64,000 nucleotides of DNA from Monilinia fructicola (Eukaryota > Ascomycota > Leotiomycetes > Helotiales > Sclerotiniaceae). Positions 1 through 11,400 of the stretch are shown here, one piece after another (within the stretch, counting starts at the first letter, position 1; each line of letters opens with the position of its first letter). Below the pieces are notes generated by a model. That model did not search any database, was not told where the DNA came from, and worked only from the letters and a program-made list of their open reading frames with translations. Both the position numbers and the translations under genes were made by a program. The stretch spans positions 124,001 through 188,000 of the forward strand of contig VICG01000018.1 of the NCBI GenBank assembly GCA_008692225.1. Direction: 5' to 3'.

Positions 1-171
1 AGAAATCTTTTTAAAAAGCTTTCTAATAATATTTAATAGGATTAGTAAATAGTATAAATCTAATTTAATCTATATCTTTTTTAAGTTTACAAACTATTAT
101 AATAATCAATTATTTAAATTGTTTGAAATATTCTTTCGTTTCTATAAAACTATTAAATAAATATATATTTT

Positions 172-432
172 TATTTATTATATTATTTATTATTTATTAT
201 TTATTATTTATTATTTATTATTTATTTTATTATTTATTATTTATTATTTATTATTTATTATTTATTATTTATTATTTATTATTTATTATTTATTATTTAT
301 TATTTATTATTTATTATTTATTATTTATTATTTATTATTTATTATTTATTATTTATTATTTATTATTTATTATTTATTATTTTATTATTTATTATTTTAT
401 TTTTTATTAATTATTATTTATTATTTATTATT
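172..432. repeat. Heptamer tandem array (TTATTAT)n
   Basis: A 7-bp unit of the form TTATTAT is repeated almost perfectly for about 210 bp and then degenerates over the last 50 bp. The period of 7 keeps one frame open for three units at a time, which creates a spurious Tyr/Leu/Ile/Phe open frame. The array abuts the truncated left side of a D-type repeat. Confidence 0.95.
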
Positions 433-640
433 TGATACTATATAAAATAGGTAGAATAGAATAGTCGAAATAGAATGGCTCAAAATAAAATAGTCTAAAA
501 ATATTAATTACCTTCGAAATAGCTTAAATAATTTATCACCATCGCAATAGCTAAAATAACTAAGCTCTAAAGGCAAAACGAAAAGTCGATAACAAAAAAT
601 CGAAGCATTTCTATCTACTAATAATCGATTAATTAAAATT
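428..640. repeat. Fragment of dispersed repeat D
   Basis: This stretch resembles the interior of the D element at 59274-59821. Shared landmarks are TACTATATAAAAT, runs of GAAATAGAATGGCT-like text, the segment around AACTAAGCT, and an AATCGAAGC block. The left terminus is missing and is replaced by the heptamer array. It is non-coding. Confidence 0.55.
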
Positions 641-2156
641 CTTATTCTCTAATTATAATTAATTATAAAGATCTTAAAGATTTAAGGTTTATATTTTTTT
701 CATTTTCAACCTCCTATATTATAAATATAATAATTATATAACATTGATTATATAACTCTATAATTCTATAAGGTTAGATTCTTTGATTTTATAAAAGCAA
801 TCTCTTTTTCTTTATAATATATAAATAAAATCATATTTTATATAAGATATTTAAATATTGCTTAAGCCATTCTATCTATTCTATTAAATAGACTCTATAT
901 TTTAGTATATATAAGAATATTATAAAAAGTCAATTTTTTATATTTTCAAACTATATACTATAAAAACTCGCTTTAAATCTTAAACTTACTGGTAAATAAA
1001 ATTATTATTTAAATTATTAAATTCTAGTTTTTTTTATATAGAATAATCGAATTAATATAATAATAACGCTGCTTTATGATTAATTATTTTAAATAATTAA
1101 TTGTTATAAATAATAATAATTCAATTTTTATATTCCTCTTATTATAATAATAATAATAATATTCCTAAAATAATAATAAACATCGATTTGCTATTTTTAG
1201 TAAAGGAGATTATATATTCCTTTTGTAAGAATTTTATAAAAAAGAGATTAATCTCTTTTAAAAAAATTAGTAATATAATCTTACTTAATATTAAGATATA
1301 TTATTCTATATTATAATATACTCTATATCTTAGTTAATTTAAAATAAATTAATAATAGTTTAATATATCCTCTGATTCTATTACTTAAGGGGGTCTTAAA
1401 AGAGATATATGTAAATATAAAACTTATAATACTTAAATAAAACCTTAATATAATTTTATATAATATATGAGTATTACAAATATAATACTTTAATAATTTA
1501 TATAAAGATTATATAATATAAATTTTAATATTGAATAAATAATAGTATAATAAAATCTATAGATATTTAAAAAAAAAAAATTCTATAAAAACAGAAATTT
1601 ATATTCATATTAAATAATTTGAAAAATAATATAAATAAATTTATTAAATGCTATTAAGGAGAAAATAAAAGGTAAATTTTATATATTTTTTTCTTTAACG
1701 GGTTAATTTGCTTATTTGAATAATATAGGTATACTTTTTAGATAAAATTTTTAATTTTGATTTTTATATTAATATATATATAAGTAATAGATATTATTAG
1801 ATATTTTTTTAAATTCAAGTCTTTAAAATATATAATAAAACTTAAAACCTATATTATTCTTATGTAATTCTAGTTATAACAATTTATATATAATGATAAA
1901 CCAAATAAATTACTAAAATTTTGAAAATTATTAACTCTATAATACTAGTATTCTATATAAAAGTATGGAAATACTTAATTTATAATATATATAAATTATA
2001 AAAAATTATATTACGGTTCTATAAAAGAATTATAAGTTTTATAATCGCATATACTTCTTTTAAGACGCGCTAGAGTATAGTCTTCTTAGTAATTAATAAT
2101 TTTATATCAAAACATTCTATTATATTAATAAAATTTATATAATAGATTTCAAATAC
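641..2156. other. A+T-rich stretch without recognisable gene
   Basis: Very A+T-rich sequence with no open frame worth calling and no terminal repeats that I could pair. Isolated G+C pockets occur near 1386 and 2060 (GACGCGCTAG). It is probably decayed repeat DNA. Confidence 0.6.
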
Positions 2157-2158
2157 TA

Positions 2159-3000
2159 AGTCGCCTGCCCTACATCTCGCCACCCCTTCATTTAGCTAGC
2201 ATTTTATATTAAAACGACGATTATTTTAAACGTATTAATAAATCTATAAAAAAGAGATATATATCTTCTTAATTTAAACTAAAGCTTTTATATATAATTA
2301 TTAATAGATTTTTACAAGCTTAAACTTTTACAATATTTTTATAAAATATAATATGAGATTATATAAAATTAGATTTTTCGGTTTTGAATTGATATAGAAA
2401 TCATATACAAAAATAAAACTTTGAAAAAATATTTATACTTTCTAAATAAAAATAATCCAAAATCATTTATAGATTCTTATATAATCTCTTAACTAATATA
2501 TAATAAATAAATTATTTAAAATATATGTAATAACTTATAATTATCAAGTTTATTGAAATTGTAAAAATTTGATTTAAAATTTCAACGTTGAAATCTAAGA
2601 ATTTATATTAAACATTTATTACAATTAATAACATACTATCAATATAAAGAATTAAAATAAAATTTGTTTAAAGATTCTTTAAGTTTTTTTAGATTGTTTT
2701 AAGTTATTTTTATCAAATAAGGATAATTTCTTTATAGAGATTTTTGATTCTATCTAGGATCCACATACTAATAAAAAATTAGAATTTTAACTTTTTATAA
2801 TCTTTTATTACTCTTTATAAAAAGTCGAGAAAAATTTAAGATTTTTAGAATTTATTAATAAATATATATAAAAGCTTCAATTAAAGTTTAAAAATATATA
2901 TGTTTATTTTTTATAGAGTTATTGATATATTAAAATGACCGTTTTAAGTATAAAATGCTAGCCAAATGGGAGGGGGGGGCGAGAAGTAGGGTAGGCGACT
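2159..3000. mobile_element. MITE family A, copy 1 (fold-back)
   Basis: An 842-bp element flanked by TA on both sides (2157-2158 and 3001-3002). Its tips are inverted copies beginning AGTCGCCTGCCCTACATCTC and ending in the complement. Inversion continues far inward: AAAGCTTTTATATAT on the left matches ATATATAAAAGCTT on the right, so the whole element is close to one long palindrome. There is no coding capacity. The tip sequence is shared with the pogo-like element at 13674-15510. Confidence 0.88.
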
Positions 3001-3090
3001 TATTATTAACATTTTATTCTATCTTGGAATATAAAGTAAGAATCTCTAAATATAATTCACAAGATGTTTTATCATTCAAAGTCTATATTA

Positions 3091-3369
3091 CTAGTGGGGT
3101 ACACGGACTTATAAAACGTTAAAGTATTAATAATTATATATGTTCAAATACAATTCTTCGTTTTATAATAATACTTTAAATTTATTATTCGAGATCTTCA
3201 AAATCTTTCAAATATATTATATTCTTTAGATATTTCTTTATAAGAGTGAATAATTTTACAAAAACTAATATATATTAAGACTAGTAATTTGTAATTCAAA
3301 TACTTATTATTATTTTTCATTGAAATACATTAAGCATATTTTCGTTTTATGAGTCCGTGTACCCACTAG
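3091..3369. mobile_element. MITE family E, copy 1
   Basis: A 279-bp element with inverted termini of about 27 bp starting CTAGTGGGGTACACGGACTT and ending GTACCCACTAG. TA lies on both sides (3089-3090 and 3370-3371), suggesting TA target duplication. The A+T-rich interior has no frame. A second nearly equal copy lies at 8600-8877. Confidence 0.85.
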
Positions 3370-3371
3370 TA

Positions 3372-4039
3372 TATATCGACTTTTGAAAAAAGTGAAAATC
3401 CTATTATTTGATTTTATAAATTGATTTCTTAATATTTATGATTTTTAAATTAAAAACTTTTAATAAATCAAAACGTATTTAAATATTATTAATATAATAT
3501 ACAATTTATAATTTAAAAAGAAATTTTATATATTTATATACTAAATTATATTCAATTCTATTTCTATTTTGATTATCTTTATTAAAAAAAATTTATTCAA
3601 ATCTTTAACCTTCTTTTGAATATATACAAATTAATTGATTAAGTCTTTTTATAATATTTTATCATCTCTCTTCTTTATGATATTCATATTTCAACTTTCA
3701 AAAAGACTTTCTTATATAGTTTTATATAATAATAATTTAATCACTTTAAGATTTACTTGATTTTTTTATTATTTTTATTAATAAATTAATTATTTATTTA
3801 ATTTATTTATAAAACAATTTTATTAAATATCTAATCTTTCTTCAATAGTTCTTCCTTAATATACTTTGAAATATTTTACAATCTAATTAATGAAAAATTC
3901 CATATTTATAATAATAAATTTATTTTTATACTTTTAAATAATCTTAATATTCCAGAATAATTAAATAGTTTTCTAAATTTCTTTTAAAGTATATAATAGT
4001 CTGTATTTCAGGAATTCAATTTGCTGAATTTTTTGTAAT
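3372..4039. other. A+T-rich stretch, nothing recognised
   Basis: Low-complexity A+T-rich DNA between an E element and a truncated A element. No terminal repeats or coding frames were seen. Confidence 0.5.
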
Positions 4040-4297
4040 TTTTTCAATCTCCTTTATAGAATTTTTAATAAATATAAAACTAGGATTCTAATTTTTTATA
4101 ATTCTATTATACTCTATATAAAGAATTCGTAAAATTTTAAAAAATCTAAGAATCTATTAATTTATATACATTAAATCATTTTCTACACTCAAAATCAATT
4201 ATATTAATTATCTATCTATTTATTAATGCTTTCAAATGATTGTTTTTAATGTGAAATTATGACTAAATAAGGTGGGTGGCGAGAAGTAGAGACGACT
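4040..4297. mobile_element. MITE family A, right-half fragment
   Basis: The sequence follows the right arm of family A, with a TCTTTTATTACTC-like segment, the AATCTATTAAT region, and the tip GGTGGCGAGAAGTAG...GACGACT followed by TA. The left half is missing, so this is a truncated copy. Confidence 0.7.
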
Positions 4298-4379
4298 TAT
4301 ATATTTTACTATGCGATATTGCGTTACGTCATAGTAATATGAATTGAGTGTTTAAAGTTTTTAAACTCTCAATATATAC

Positions 4380-4540
4380 TTTATTTTTTATACATCTTTT
4401 CTATCCAAAATAGTAATTTTACAAAGATTAATATATACTGAAATTAGTAACTATATGTTTTGAAATCTAAATACTTAATATTATTTTTCATTAAAATAAA
4501 TCAAGTATATCTTTGTTCCATAAGTCTATACACCCACTAG
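4380..4540. mobile_element. MITE family E, right-half fragment
   Basis: Only the right side of an E element is present, ending in the inverted tip ATACACCCACTAG. The left terminus is absent. Confidence 0.65.
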
Positions 4541-4682
4541 CAGTAAAGGACTTATATTAATCGTATTTATTTACCAAGGCTTATTTAATATAATTGATAT
4601 AATCGATTGCGATTTCTATCTCAATATTTTTTTTCTCTCCATATATTTTCTTTCTCCATCGCTCAGTCATACCCTCCCTACC

Positions 4683-6429
4683 TTAGTCCTCTCCTCCACC
4701 TCCCCCTCCCCCTTCCCCTTCCCCCCTTATTACTTTCCACAATCCATAAGCCTCACTCGCCAAATTCAGAGCATTCCTCCCAATCTTCACCATCCCTGGA
4801 CCGAATTCTACAATCTTCCGACAATTATTTATAACGCTAGTAAAAACGCCAAGCGTCCAATTATTACCCGAATCTCCTTTCTCCTTATCCTTACTCTCCC
4901 TCTCTCTTCTGTCCTCACTTCTACTCCCATTTTCCGTTTTCCTCGTCCTCTCTTTCCTATCATCTTCACTCTTCTGCCCAATCTTCCCCGCCTTCCTTTT
5001 CTCATTATCCTCATATATGTCTTTATATGTTTTCACCGGTTTGATGAACTGAAGTACTTCCATCATTGCCTCTTTCTTCATCTTTAACTCTAAATCTTCA
5101 CTTTCCAGTCTTTCTTTGAATTGATCCAGTAATTCGATGATTTCTTTGATATCTTGAGTAGGAATAATGATTTGGGGTCTGGAATCGAAATGAGCATTGG
5201 AATTGGCCAAAGTATATCTTGTCTTTTCCCTCTCCTCCTCCTTCCCCTCCTCTCTCTCTATCATCATCCACCCCGACATCACCTCTTTTACTCTCTCCAT
5301 CACCCCTTTCAAAATTCCATCCAAATCCTCAAAAATATTTGCCCTATTCACCACCCTCTTCACTGTATCACAAAACATATTAACCTGCACCGTAAACCGC
5401 GCTTCATCTTCAAAAAGTCTGATAATCAATGTATCGCGATTCCATCGATACTTCCTTTGTTCTTGCGATTTGTTATGTATTTTCTCTTCCGAACATGTAT
5501 GAAGTGCGATTTGGAGCGTATCGAGATTGCTGGTCAGCTGCGTGAAGGAGCGTGTGATGTTCATGTTGGTGCAATAGAGAGCGTGTAAAGTATCATGAAT
5601 ATCTTTCCATCGTTTGTTGATAATAGAATTGAAGGCTTGGTTTTGTCGTCGTTGATGGGTTGATTGATTTCCATTCTTGCATATGAAATCATGAATCAAA
5701 ATGTATAGGTACATCCACCCAATACTTCTGTCGTTCTTCTATTTTATCGTTATATTCCCTGATCAATCTGACAATATCGTGAACTTCATACGTCATCCTT
5801 CGTGTTGCGAGTGAGCTGGAAGATATAAATGTTTGAGTGGAAATACTGAGTTTGTGAAGATCTTTACTGATTTTGGTCATGTTGATACGAAGATTTGGGG
5901 ACACTGGCATAAGGGTTGAGGAGGTAAAGTGTTGAGATGTGTTTTGAAGGGACAGGGATATGTCGCTTTTTCCAAGGGGAAGGTTGAGAAGGAGGTGGGA
6001 GGGAAGAGGTGGGAGGAATATGATTGGAGTTGAAGCTGGCGTTGGCGTTGGTGTTGGAGTTGAAGTTGAAGTTGAGGTTAGACTTTAAGATATAGGGAAT
6101 ATCAAGCAGACTCAAAACCGATATTGATAGAGCTATCATGATGATGATGAATGAAAGTCTTAAGAGGCCTAAACCGGAAATCTGGAAAATGAAATGAATG
6201 ATCAAAATACCAAAACCAATAATGTATACACACATACCTTATATTTCTTGTGCTTTCTCGATTGGTCATCTCGTCTTTTTCGTCTTCCTTCTTTATCTTC
6301 ATCTAGTCCTTCACCCCCCTTAATTTCAAAGTTCTTCCTTCCCAGGAAATCTCCCGGTGCATCCGCGAAACTACGTATCTCATTTGAAGATAATATAAAT
6401 TCGTCGACTGAATCATTAGACGAACCCAT
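4683..6429 (-). CDS. Hypothetical membrane-anchored coiled-coil protein, four exons
   Basis: I do not recognise the family. The best model has exons 6238-6429, 5889-6181, 5713-5815 and 4683-5675, giving 526 residues. Intron 1 (56 bp) has GTATGT and TTTCCAG; intron 2 (73 bp) has GTATCA and CTTCCAG. Intron 3 (5676-5712, 37 bp, GTACCT...AAG) restores frame but is unusually short and is the weakest part. Residues 1-64 are hydrophilic and end in a basic cluster (RRKRRDD...RKHKKYK). Residues of about 68-96 form one hydrophobic helix, probably transmembrane with the N-terminus cytosolic by the positive-inside rule. An Asn/Ser/Pro-rich linker follows (about 97-162). The rest is helical, Glu/Lys/Arg-rich and coiled-coil-like, with a highly charged stretch near 438-483 and a Gly run at the C-terminus. 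Its base composition is far less A+T-rich than its surroundings. It is possibly lineage-specific. Confidence 0.72.
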
Positions 6430-7079
6430 ATCCTATTCTATCTGATCTCGACTATCTTAAGTTCCACACAAGAAGTGAAATTGAAATATTTGAAATATAG
6501 CTTGAGAATTCGTCGAAGATGAATGTGAATGAGAAGATAGAAAGTAAATATCTTGATAATTAAATCTGTATCAAAATATCAGACCAGATTTGGAGTTCGG
6601 GGTTTCAAGAATATGTGAGTCAAGCCTTGAATCTTCCTGGTTAACCTTATAGAAAAAACAAGAGAAATATTAGAAAAGAGTTGAATCATCTGGATTCATT
6701 AAATTTCAATCATTGACCTTTGGAGCTTTTTGTTTGATATTGTTTATTATTGTAGATTAAAGGAAACTACAAGAAGGCTCTTAAATAATTTTAAACGATT
6801 CAAGGTAGTAAGTTCTAGAAGGTAAAACGAGAATGCGGAGTGGGGAATAAAGAAGAGAACTTTGAAAGTTTCCAGATATGTTTTATTACAAAATGTGAAT
6901 TCTAGATGGGACGGAGAGACTTTGAAACCATTCATCTAATAAGTAATAGTAGTAATGTGTACTTATGTTTGGAAAATATCTTCAAATATTTCTAGATATA
7001 TCAAACTATAAATCTGGAAATATTAATATTAACATAATATTAGAATAATAATATAGATGTATAATATTAGATATTGATT
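6430..7079. other. Upstream flank of the spliced gene
   Basis: Non-decayed, moderately A+T-rich DNA continues for about 530 bp upstream of the start codon and presumably holds the promoter and 5' leader. No clear TATA box could be singled out. A 62-codon minus-strand frame at 6747-6935 is too short and featureless to call a gene. Composition returns to extreme A+T near 6960. Confidence 0.5.
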
Positions 7080-7172
7080 ATTTGATATTGAATCTATTTT
7101 TATAATAATTATAGTATATAACAAATCAATAATTTTCTACTTTAAGAATACTATAAAATAGTTTAATTATAT

Positions 7173-7540
7173 ATCTATAAGTTACATATTCTAAAACGTT
7201 TCATTAACTAGAAGCTGATTAGTTTAAAAAAACTATATAACGTTTATATAAGAATATAGAAATTCTAATAAAAGTATATAATTATATTATATTAATATTA
7301 TAAGTTAAAACAATAAATAAAATAATATTAAAATAGATAATTATATTCTCTAAATTATATGTTTTTTAAATATATAATTTTTAAGCTTATTGAATTTCAA
7401 ATTGTTAAAAAATAAATATTATATATAAGCTTTGCAAAACGAGCTACGAGGAAGGTTGTAAAGGGCTATTATTATATAATATCGACGAGTTTTAGGCGAG
7501 TTATATCATTGGCCGGCCCAAGCGGCCGTACTCAAAGCTT
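7173..7540 (+). mobile_element. Element C, copy 1 (GC-tipped, no inverted ends)
   Basis: A 368-bp unit is shared in inverse orientation with 53443-53818. One end reads ATCTATAAGTTACATATTC. The other is a strikingly GC-rich tip containing GGCCGGCCCAAGCGGCCG, which can fold as a 5-bp GGCCG/CGGCC stem with a 7-nt loop. No terminal inverted repeats and no clear target duplication are seen. It interrupts repeat G. A Helitron-like or SINE-like non-autonomous element is possible; neither is proven. Confidence 0.7.
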
Positions 7541-8599
7541 GTAGAATAAAGTTCCTTTTTAATTATATTTTCTTTAATATCTTAATATAAATTAATCTAT
7601 TAAGAATTATAATAGATTAATTATATGTCTAAATAATATCTTTTAGATATATAGATACCCTTAAAGATATAGTTCTTAATATAATTATAAACACTATAAT
7701 AATATATTAATTAATATATTAAATAATAGATGATTATATTAAAACGCTAATTTTATTATTATCTCTATATACTTAAATTATAAATTGGGATTTTAGATAT
7801 ACTTTATTTATACCCTTATTCTTTATTTCATTAATAAATCTTGATTTAAAAATCCTAATCTCTAATAGAATATTTAAGTTTAGTATAATATCAAATATCT
7901 TACTCTTTATTAATCCATTCAATTATTTTTATCTTAATTTAATATATACTAACAAATTATTATTATTAATAAAAATCTTAGTAAACTTATTAGAATAAGC
8001 ATTTTCTTTAATATCATTAAAGAATATTAAAATCTCAGATGAATTCTAAATCATTACTTTATTCCTTAAACCACTCTTTATTTTTTTAATATAATTATTA
8101 AATAAGCTAATCCACTAACAATATTATAAAATATAATGTTCTCTAAAATGATTTTTTTTCTCTTCTTTCTATATAATCTTATTATTCTTTTTTTTCTAAT
8201 AAAGTATAGAATAGTTTTACTGAAATTGATCGAAAATTTATTAATCTAGTTATTAATTTAATAATATAGATCTTATCCTATTTATTATATTCAATATTAA
8301 TATAGTTATATACTAATTCTTATAGTAATTTATCTAATCTTCATTATATAATTTATTATATATATTTGTAATTATTAAGAAAATAATTAAATCAAGGTTT
8401 AAACCTAGGTTTAAAGTAATTAAAATAATCATTATTCTAAAATGAGAATAGTAATATTGAATATAAAATAATAATAAAATAGAATATCAAATAAAAGAAA
8501 TATAAAAATATTAATATAAATATAAAGATCTTTATACTATATATAATTTAAAGAATGTATATCGAATACAAGTATAATCCTATCCCATTTAATAGTACA

Positions 8600-8877
8600 C
8601 TAGTGGGTGCACGGACTCATAAAACGTTAAAGTATTGATTTCTATATATGTTAAAATGTAATCTTTCGTTTTATTATAATACTATAAATTTAATCTTCAA
8701 GATTTTTGAAATCTTAAAAAAACGTTGAATTCCTTATATATTTCTTTATAATAACATGTAGTTTTATAACAATTGATATACGTTAAGATTAATATTTTAA
8801 AATTAAGATACTTAATATTATTTTTTATTAAAATCCATTAAGTATATTTTTGTTTTATAAGTCCGTGCACCTACTAG
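8600..8877. mobile_element. MITE family E, copy 2
   Basis: A 278-bp element with inverted tips CTAGTGGGTGCACGGACTCA and GTCCGTGCACCTACTAG. Interior and length match the copy at 3091-3369. It is inserted in repeat G. Confidence 0.85.
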
Positions 8878-9676
8878 TGGTATTAATGTTTTAAATATTA
8901 TTCTTTTATAAGGAATTCTATTTAATAAAATTATAATTCAAAATATATTTATTAGTAACATTAAGATTAATAAATTAATAAATTCATATCTGATTTAATA
9001 GTTTCTTTAAAATTCCTATCAATCTTAATAAAAACTTATTAATACTCAATATTAATTTCTAAACTTAAGGTTTAATTTATAATATGATTAATTAGTATTA
9101 GTATAATATTTATAGGTATAAGTACTTCATCCTTTTAGTATATTATTATTATTATTCTTTATATAATCTATAAAATAAGGGATGATTTTAAAAATATCCT
9201 CGAGGTAATAGTATGCCCAATACGGTTAGACGTATTATTCGTACAGCAACTTAAATGGGACATGATCCATTTTCCGACAAAATCAAAAAACTTATACTCC
9301 AAATATTAATATATTTAAAAACGATATAGAAAGCAATATAAATCCTTTTTTTATAATTAATAAAATCTAAGTAAAGTTAATATACTAATTTAATATCATA
9401 TAAGACATATATATATATTAGAATAATACGCCTTTATTCAATAATATTATATATATTTATTTATTTTAAAACTTTCTAAAAGATATAAAAAAATTAAACC
9501 CAATGAAAAAATTAAATAAGATTTAATATATTATAAATAAATCTCTTTTTAGTATTTATTTTATTTTCTTAAATCTATTATTAAAGTAACGCGAGTAGAA
9601 TATATATTTTACTACCTTTGAATATATTAACTATATTAAGCTTAATAAATGCTATAAATTTCTTTTATATTATAAA

Positions 9677-10168
9677 ATTCGAATTGATTACTTTTATACC
9701 ATAAAAATCGAAATCATTTTATTATAGTACCATCTAGATTCTATTTTTTTTAATATCTTTAAAATCTCAATGTTTAATTATAGATTTATAAAGCTTAATT
9801 GCTCTGACTATCCTGAAACTTAATTATTTCAACTATTTTAAAAGTAATCAACCGTTTAAGCTATTCCATTTTAGCCCTTCCATTCTGGCTATTCTATTCC
9901 AGCCCTTCCATTCTGGCTATTCTATTCCAGCCCTTCCATTTCGGTCCTTCCATTTCGCCTATTCCATTCCAACTATTCTATTCCAGCCCTTCCATTTCGG
10001 CCATTCCATTTCGGTCCTTCCATTTCGCCTATTCCATTCCAACTATTCTATTCCAACCCTTCCATTTCGGCCATTCCATTTCGGTCCTTCCATTTCGCCT
10101 ATTCCATTCTAACTATTCTATTCCAGCCCTTCCATTTCGCCCACTTCATTCTAGCTATTCCATTTCGA
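9677..10168. repeat. Dispersed repeat D, copy with expanded minisatellite
   Basis: The left end (TTACTTTTATACCATAAA followed by AATCGAAATCATTTTATTAT) matches the inverted terminus of the D element at 59274-59821 in opposite orientation. The internal ACTTAATTATTTCAACTATT segment is also shared. The far terminus cannot be found, and the rest is taken up by the minisatellite at 9858-10168. Confidence 0.6.
9858..10168. repeat. Minisatellite, 14-bp units in a 70-bp higher-order repeat
   Basis: Fourteen-base units such as CCTTCCATTTCGGC and TATTCCATTCCAAC are tandemly arranged. Five variants form a 70-bp block: TCGGTCCTTC recurs at 9941, 10011 and 10081. Related 14-bp units lie in the D element at about 59460-59550, so the array grew from a short internal repeat of D. 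Confidence 0.9.
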
Positions 10169-11260
10169 AATAACATAACTAAATTCTATTCGTATGTCTA
10201 GAAGTTCATTGTTAACCTAGAATATACTTTGTTTAAATTCGATTGTACTCTAGAATCTAAAAGGTTTTATTATTACTATATATATAAGGCGATTTTTATT
10301 GCTTTATATTGTAATACAACACCTGTTACTCTTAAACACTCAAAAGCTCAAAAGCTCAACTCGCATCCCAGTATTTAGTGAGATAATGAAGTTGATATCT
10401 TTATATCTATACTTCTATCCTGATACTTGGTGAGATAATGATGTTGACTCCTATATTGACTTTTGATTTTCATTCATGAAATGGGATGGGCGAGACGAGA
10501 TGAGATGAAATGAGGGACGCCTCATGTTTATCTGCATCTATCTTTGCTTCTCCATCATTTTCTTCTTACAAAACAAAACTACACTTCAAATTCACTTCGT
10601 TCATTGAAACTTTAACTTCAATTTTTTACAACACATTCCATCCTATCGAACTTAATCCCACTCTATCGAAATTAATCCCACTCTATCCAACTTACCTCAT
10701 CCAAGTTCCAATATCCACTCTGCCACTATTCCATAGAACATCAATCAAACTATTGAACCATACAAATATCACTTCCATCGAACAAAAAGCCTCAATCCTT
10801 TCTTCCAAAACCATCAATCTAGTCTACCCCTCCAAAACATTTTGAACGGACAACAAACCATCAAAAGTTAGATGCATGTATGGGCACAGAAATATCCTAT
10901 CCCAGATCGATGGACGCATCGTGTCTTGGTGAGATTATGGAAATTTCTAGGACCTTCCTTAGAGAGGGGGAAAAGGAGAAAGAAGGTTGGGGGAAGTGTG
11001 TTATGGGACGCAAAGTAGTAGATTGGGATGGCATAGAATGGAGTTGAAAAAGTTTGAATGAAGCCGAACAGATATGAAATAGGATGGAGTGGATGAGATA
11101 GGATGTAGTTGAAGAATGCTATATATGATGAAATAGGATGGTATAGTTAAGAACAGAGTAGGATGAGATGGAATAGAACAAGAAGGAATGGAGCTAAGGA
11201 TATTCATTAGGATGATTACATAACAAAGGATGCAACCAAGTGTTAGCGGACGCGCTAGTG
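10169..11260. other. Base-balanced island with no convincing gene
   Basis: Composition is much less A+T-rich than the surroundings and shows no decay. A TATA-like TATATATAAGGCG lies near 10280. A near-direct repeat with GTGAGATAATGA occurs near 10378 and 10430. Tracts of GATGAGATGAAATGAG and GGATGGAGTGGATGAG type occur near 10480-10515 and 11020-11200. A 111-codon plus-strand frame (10510-10845) exists, but part of it consists of a repeated ATCCCACTCTATC unit, and it has no recognisable domain. I treat the island as intergenic or a gene fragment. Confidence 0.45.
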
Positions 11261-11400
11261 CTATAAATGCATATTGAAAAAATGTAATATTATCTATCCT
11301 TATTTATCATATATGAATTCTATATAAATTTATACACTATATAAAAAGTGTATACACACTATGTAAAAATTCTTATATAATATAAATAAGACTGCGTATA

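Larger units (their letters stand above)
7080..9676. repeat. Dispersed repeat G, copy 1
   Basis: This block matches 48000-48830 plus 51658-52420 in order and orientation. Shared landmarks include GTATATAACAAATCA, GAATATTTAA..TTAAGTATAAT, AAATAATTAAATCAAG and GATCCATTTTCC. It is heavily decayed with no readable frame, so the type of element is unknown. The copy is interrupted by element C (7173-7540) and an E MITE (8600-8877). A slightly less decayed pocket lies near 9206-9275. Confidence 0.65.

Noticed and set aside
123..410. 95-codon Tyr/Leu/Ile-rich open frame
   Set aside because: It is the translation of the 7-bp tandem array and has no gene features.
172..432. CRISPR array or telomeric repeat
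   Set aside because: The units are contiguous heptamers without unique spacers and do not match TTAGGG-type telomeres.
4607..5588. Open frames on the plus strand opposite the spliced gene (4607-4834, 5154-5588, 5197-5502) and 4829-5014 on the minus strand
   Set aside because: They are shadows of the charged coding exon in other frames, and no splicing or domain supports them.
10510..10845. 111-codon plus-strand frame
   Set aside because: Part of it encodes a repeated ATCCCACTCTATC unit, no domain is recognisable, and the opposite strand has the same GGATG-type repetitive flavour as non-coding neighbours. I could not support it as a gene.
11001..11207. 68-codon Ser/Pro/Ile-rich minus-strand frame
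   Set aside because: It is the complement of GGATGGAGTGGATGAG-type low-complexity DNA.
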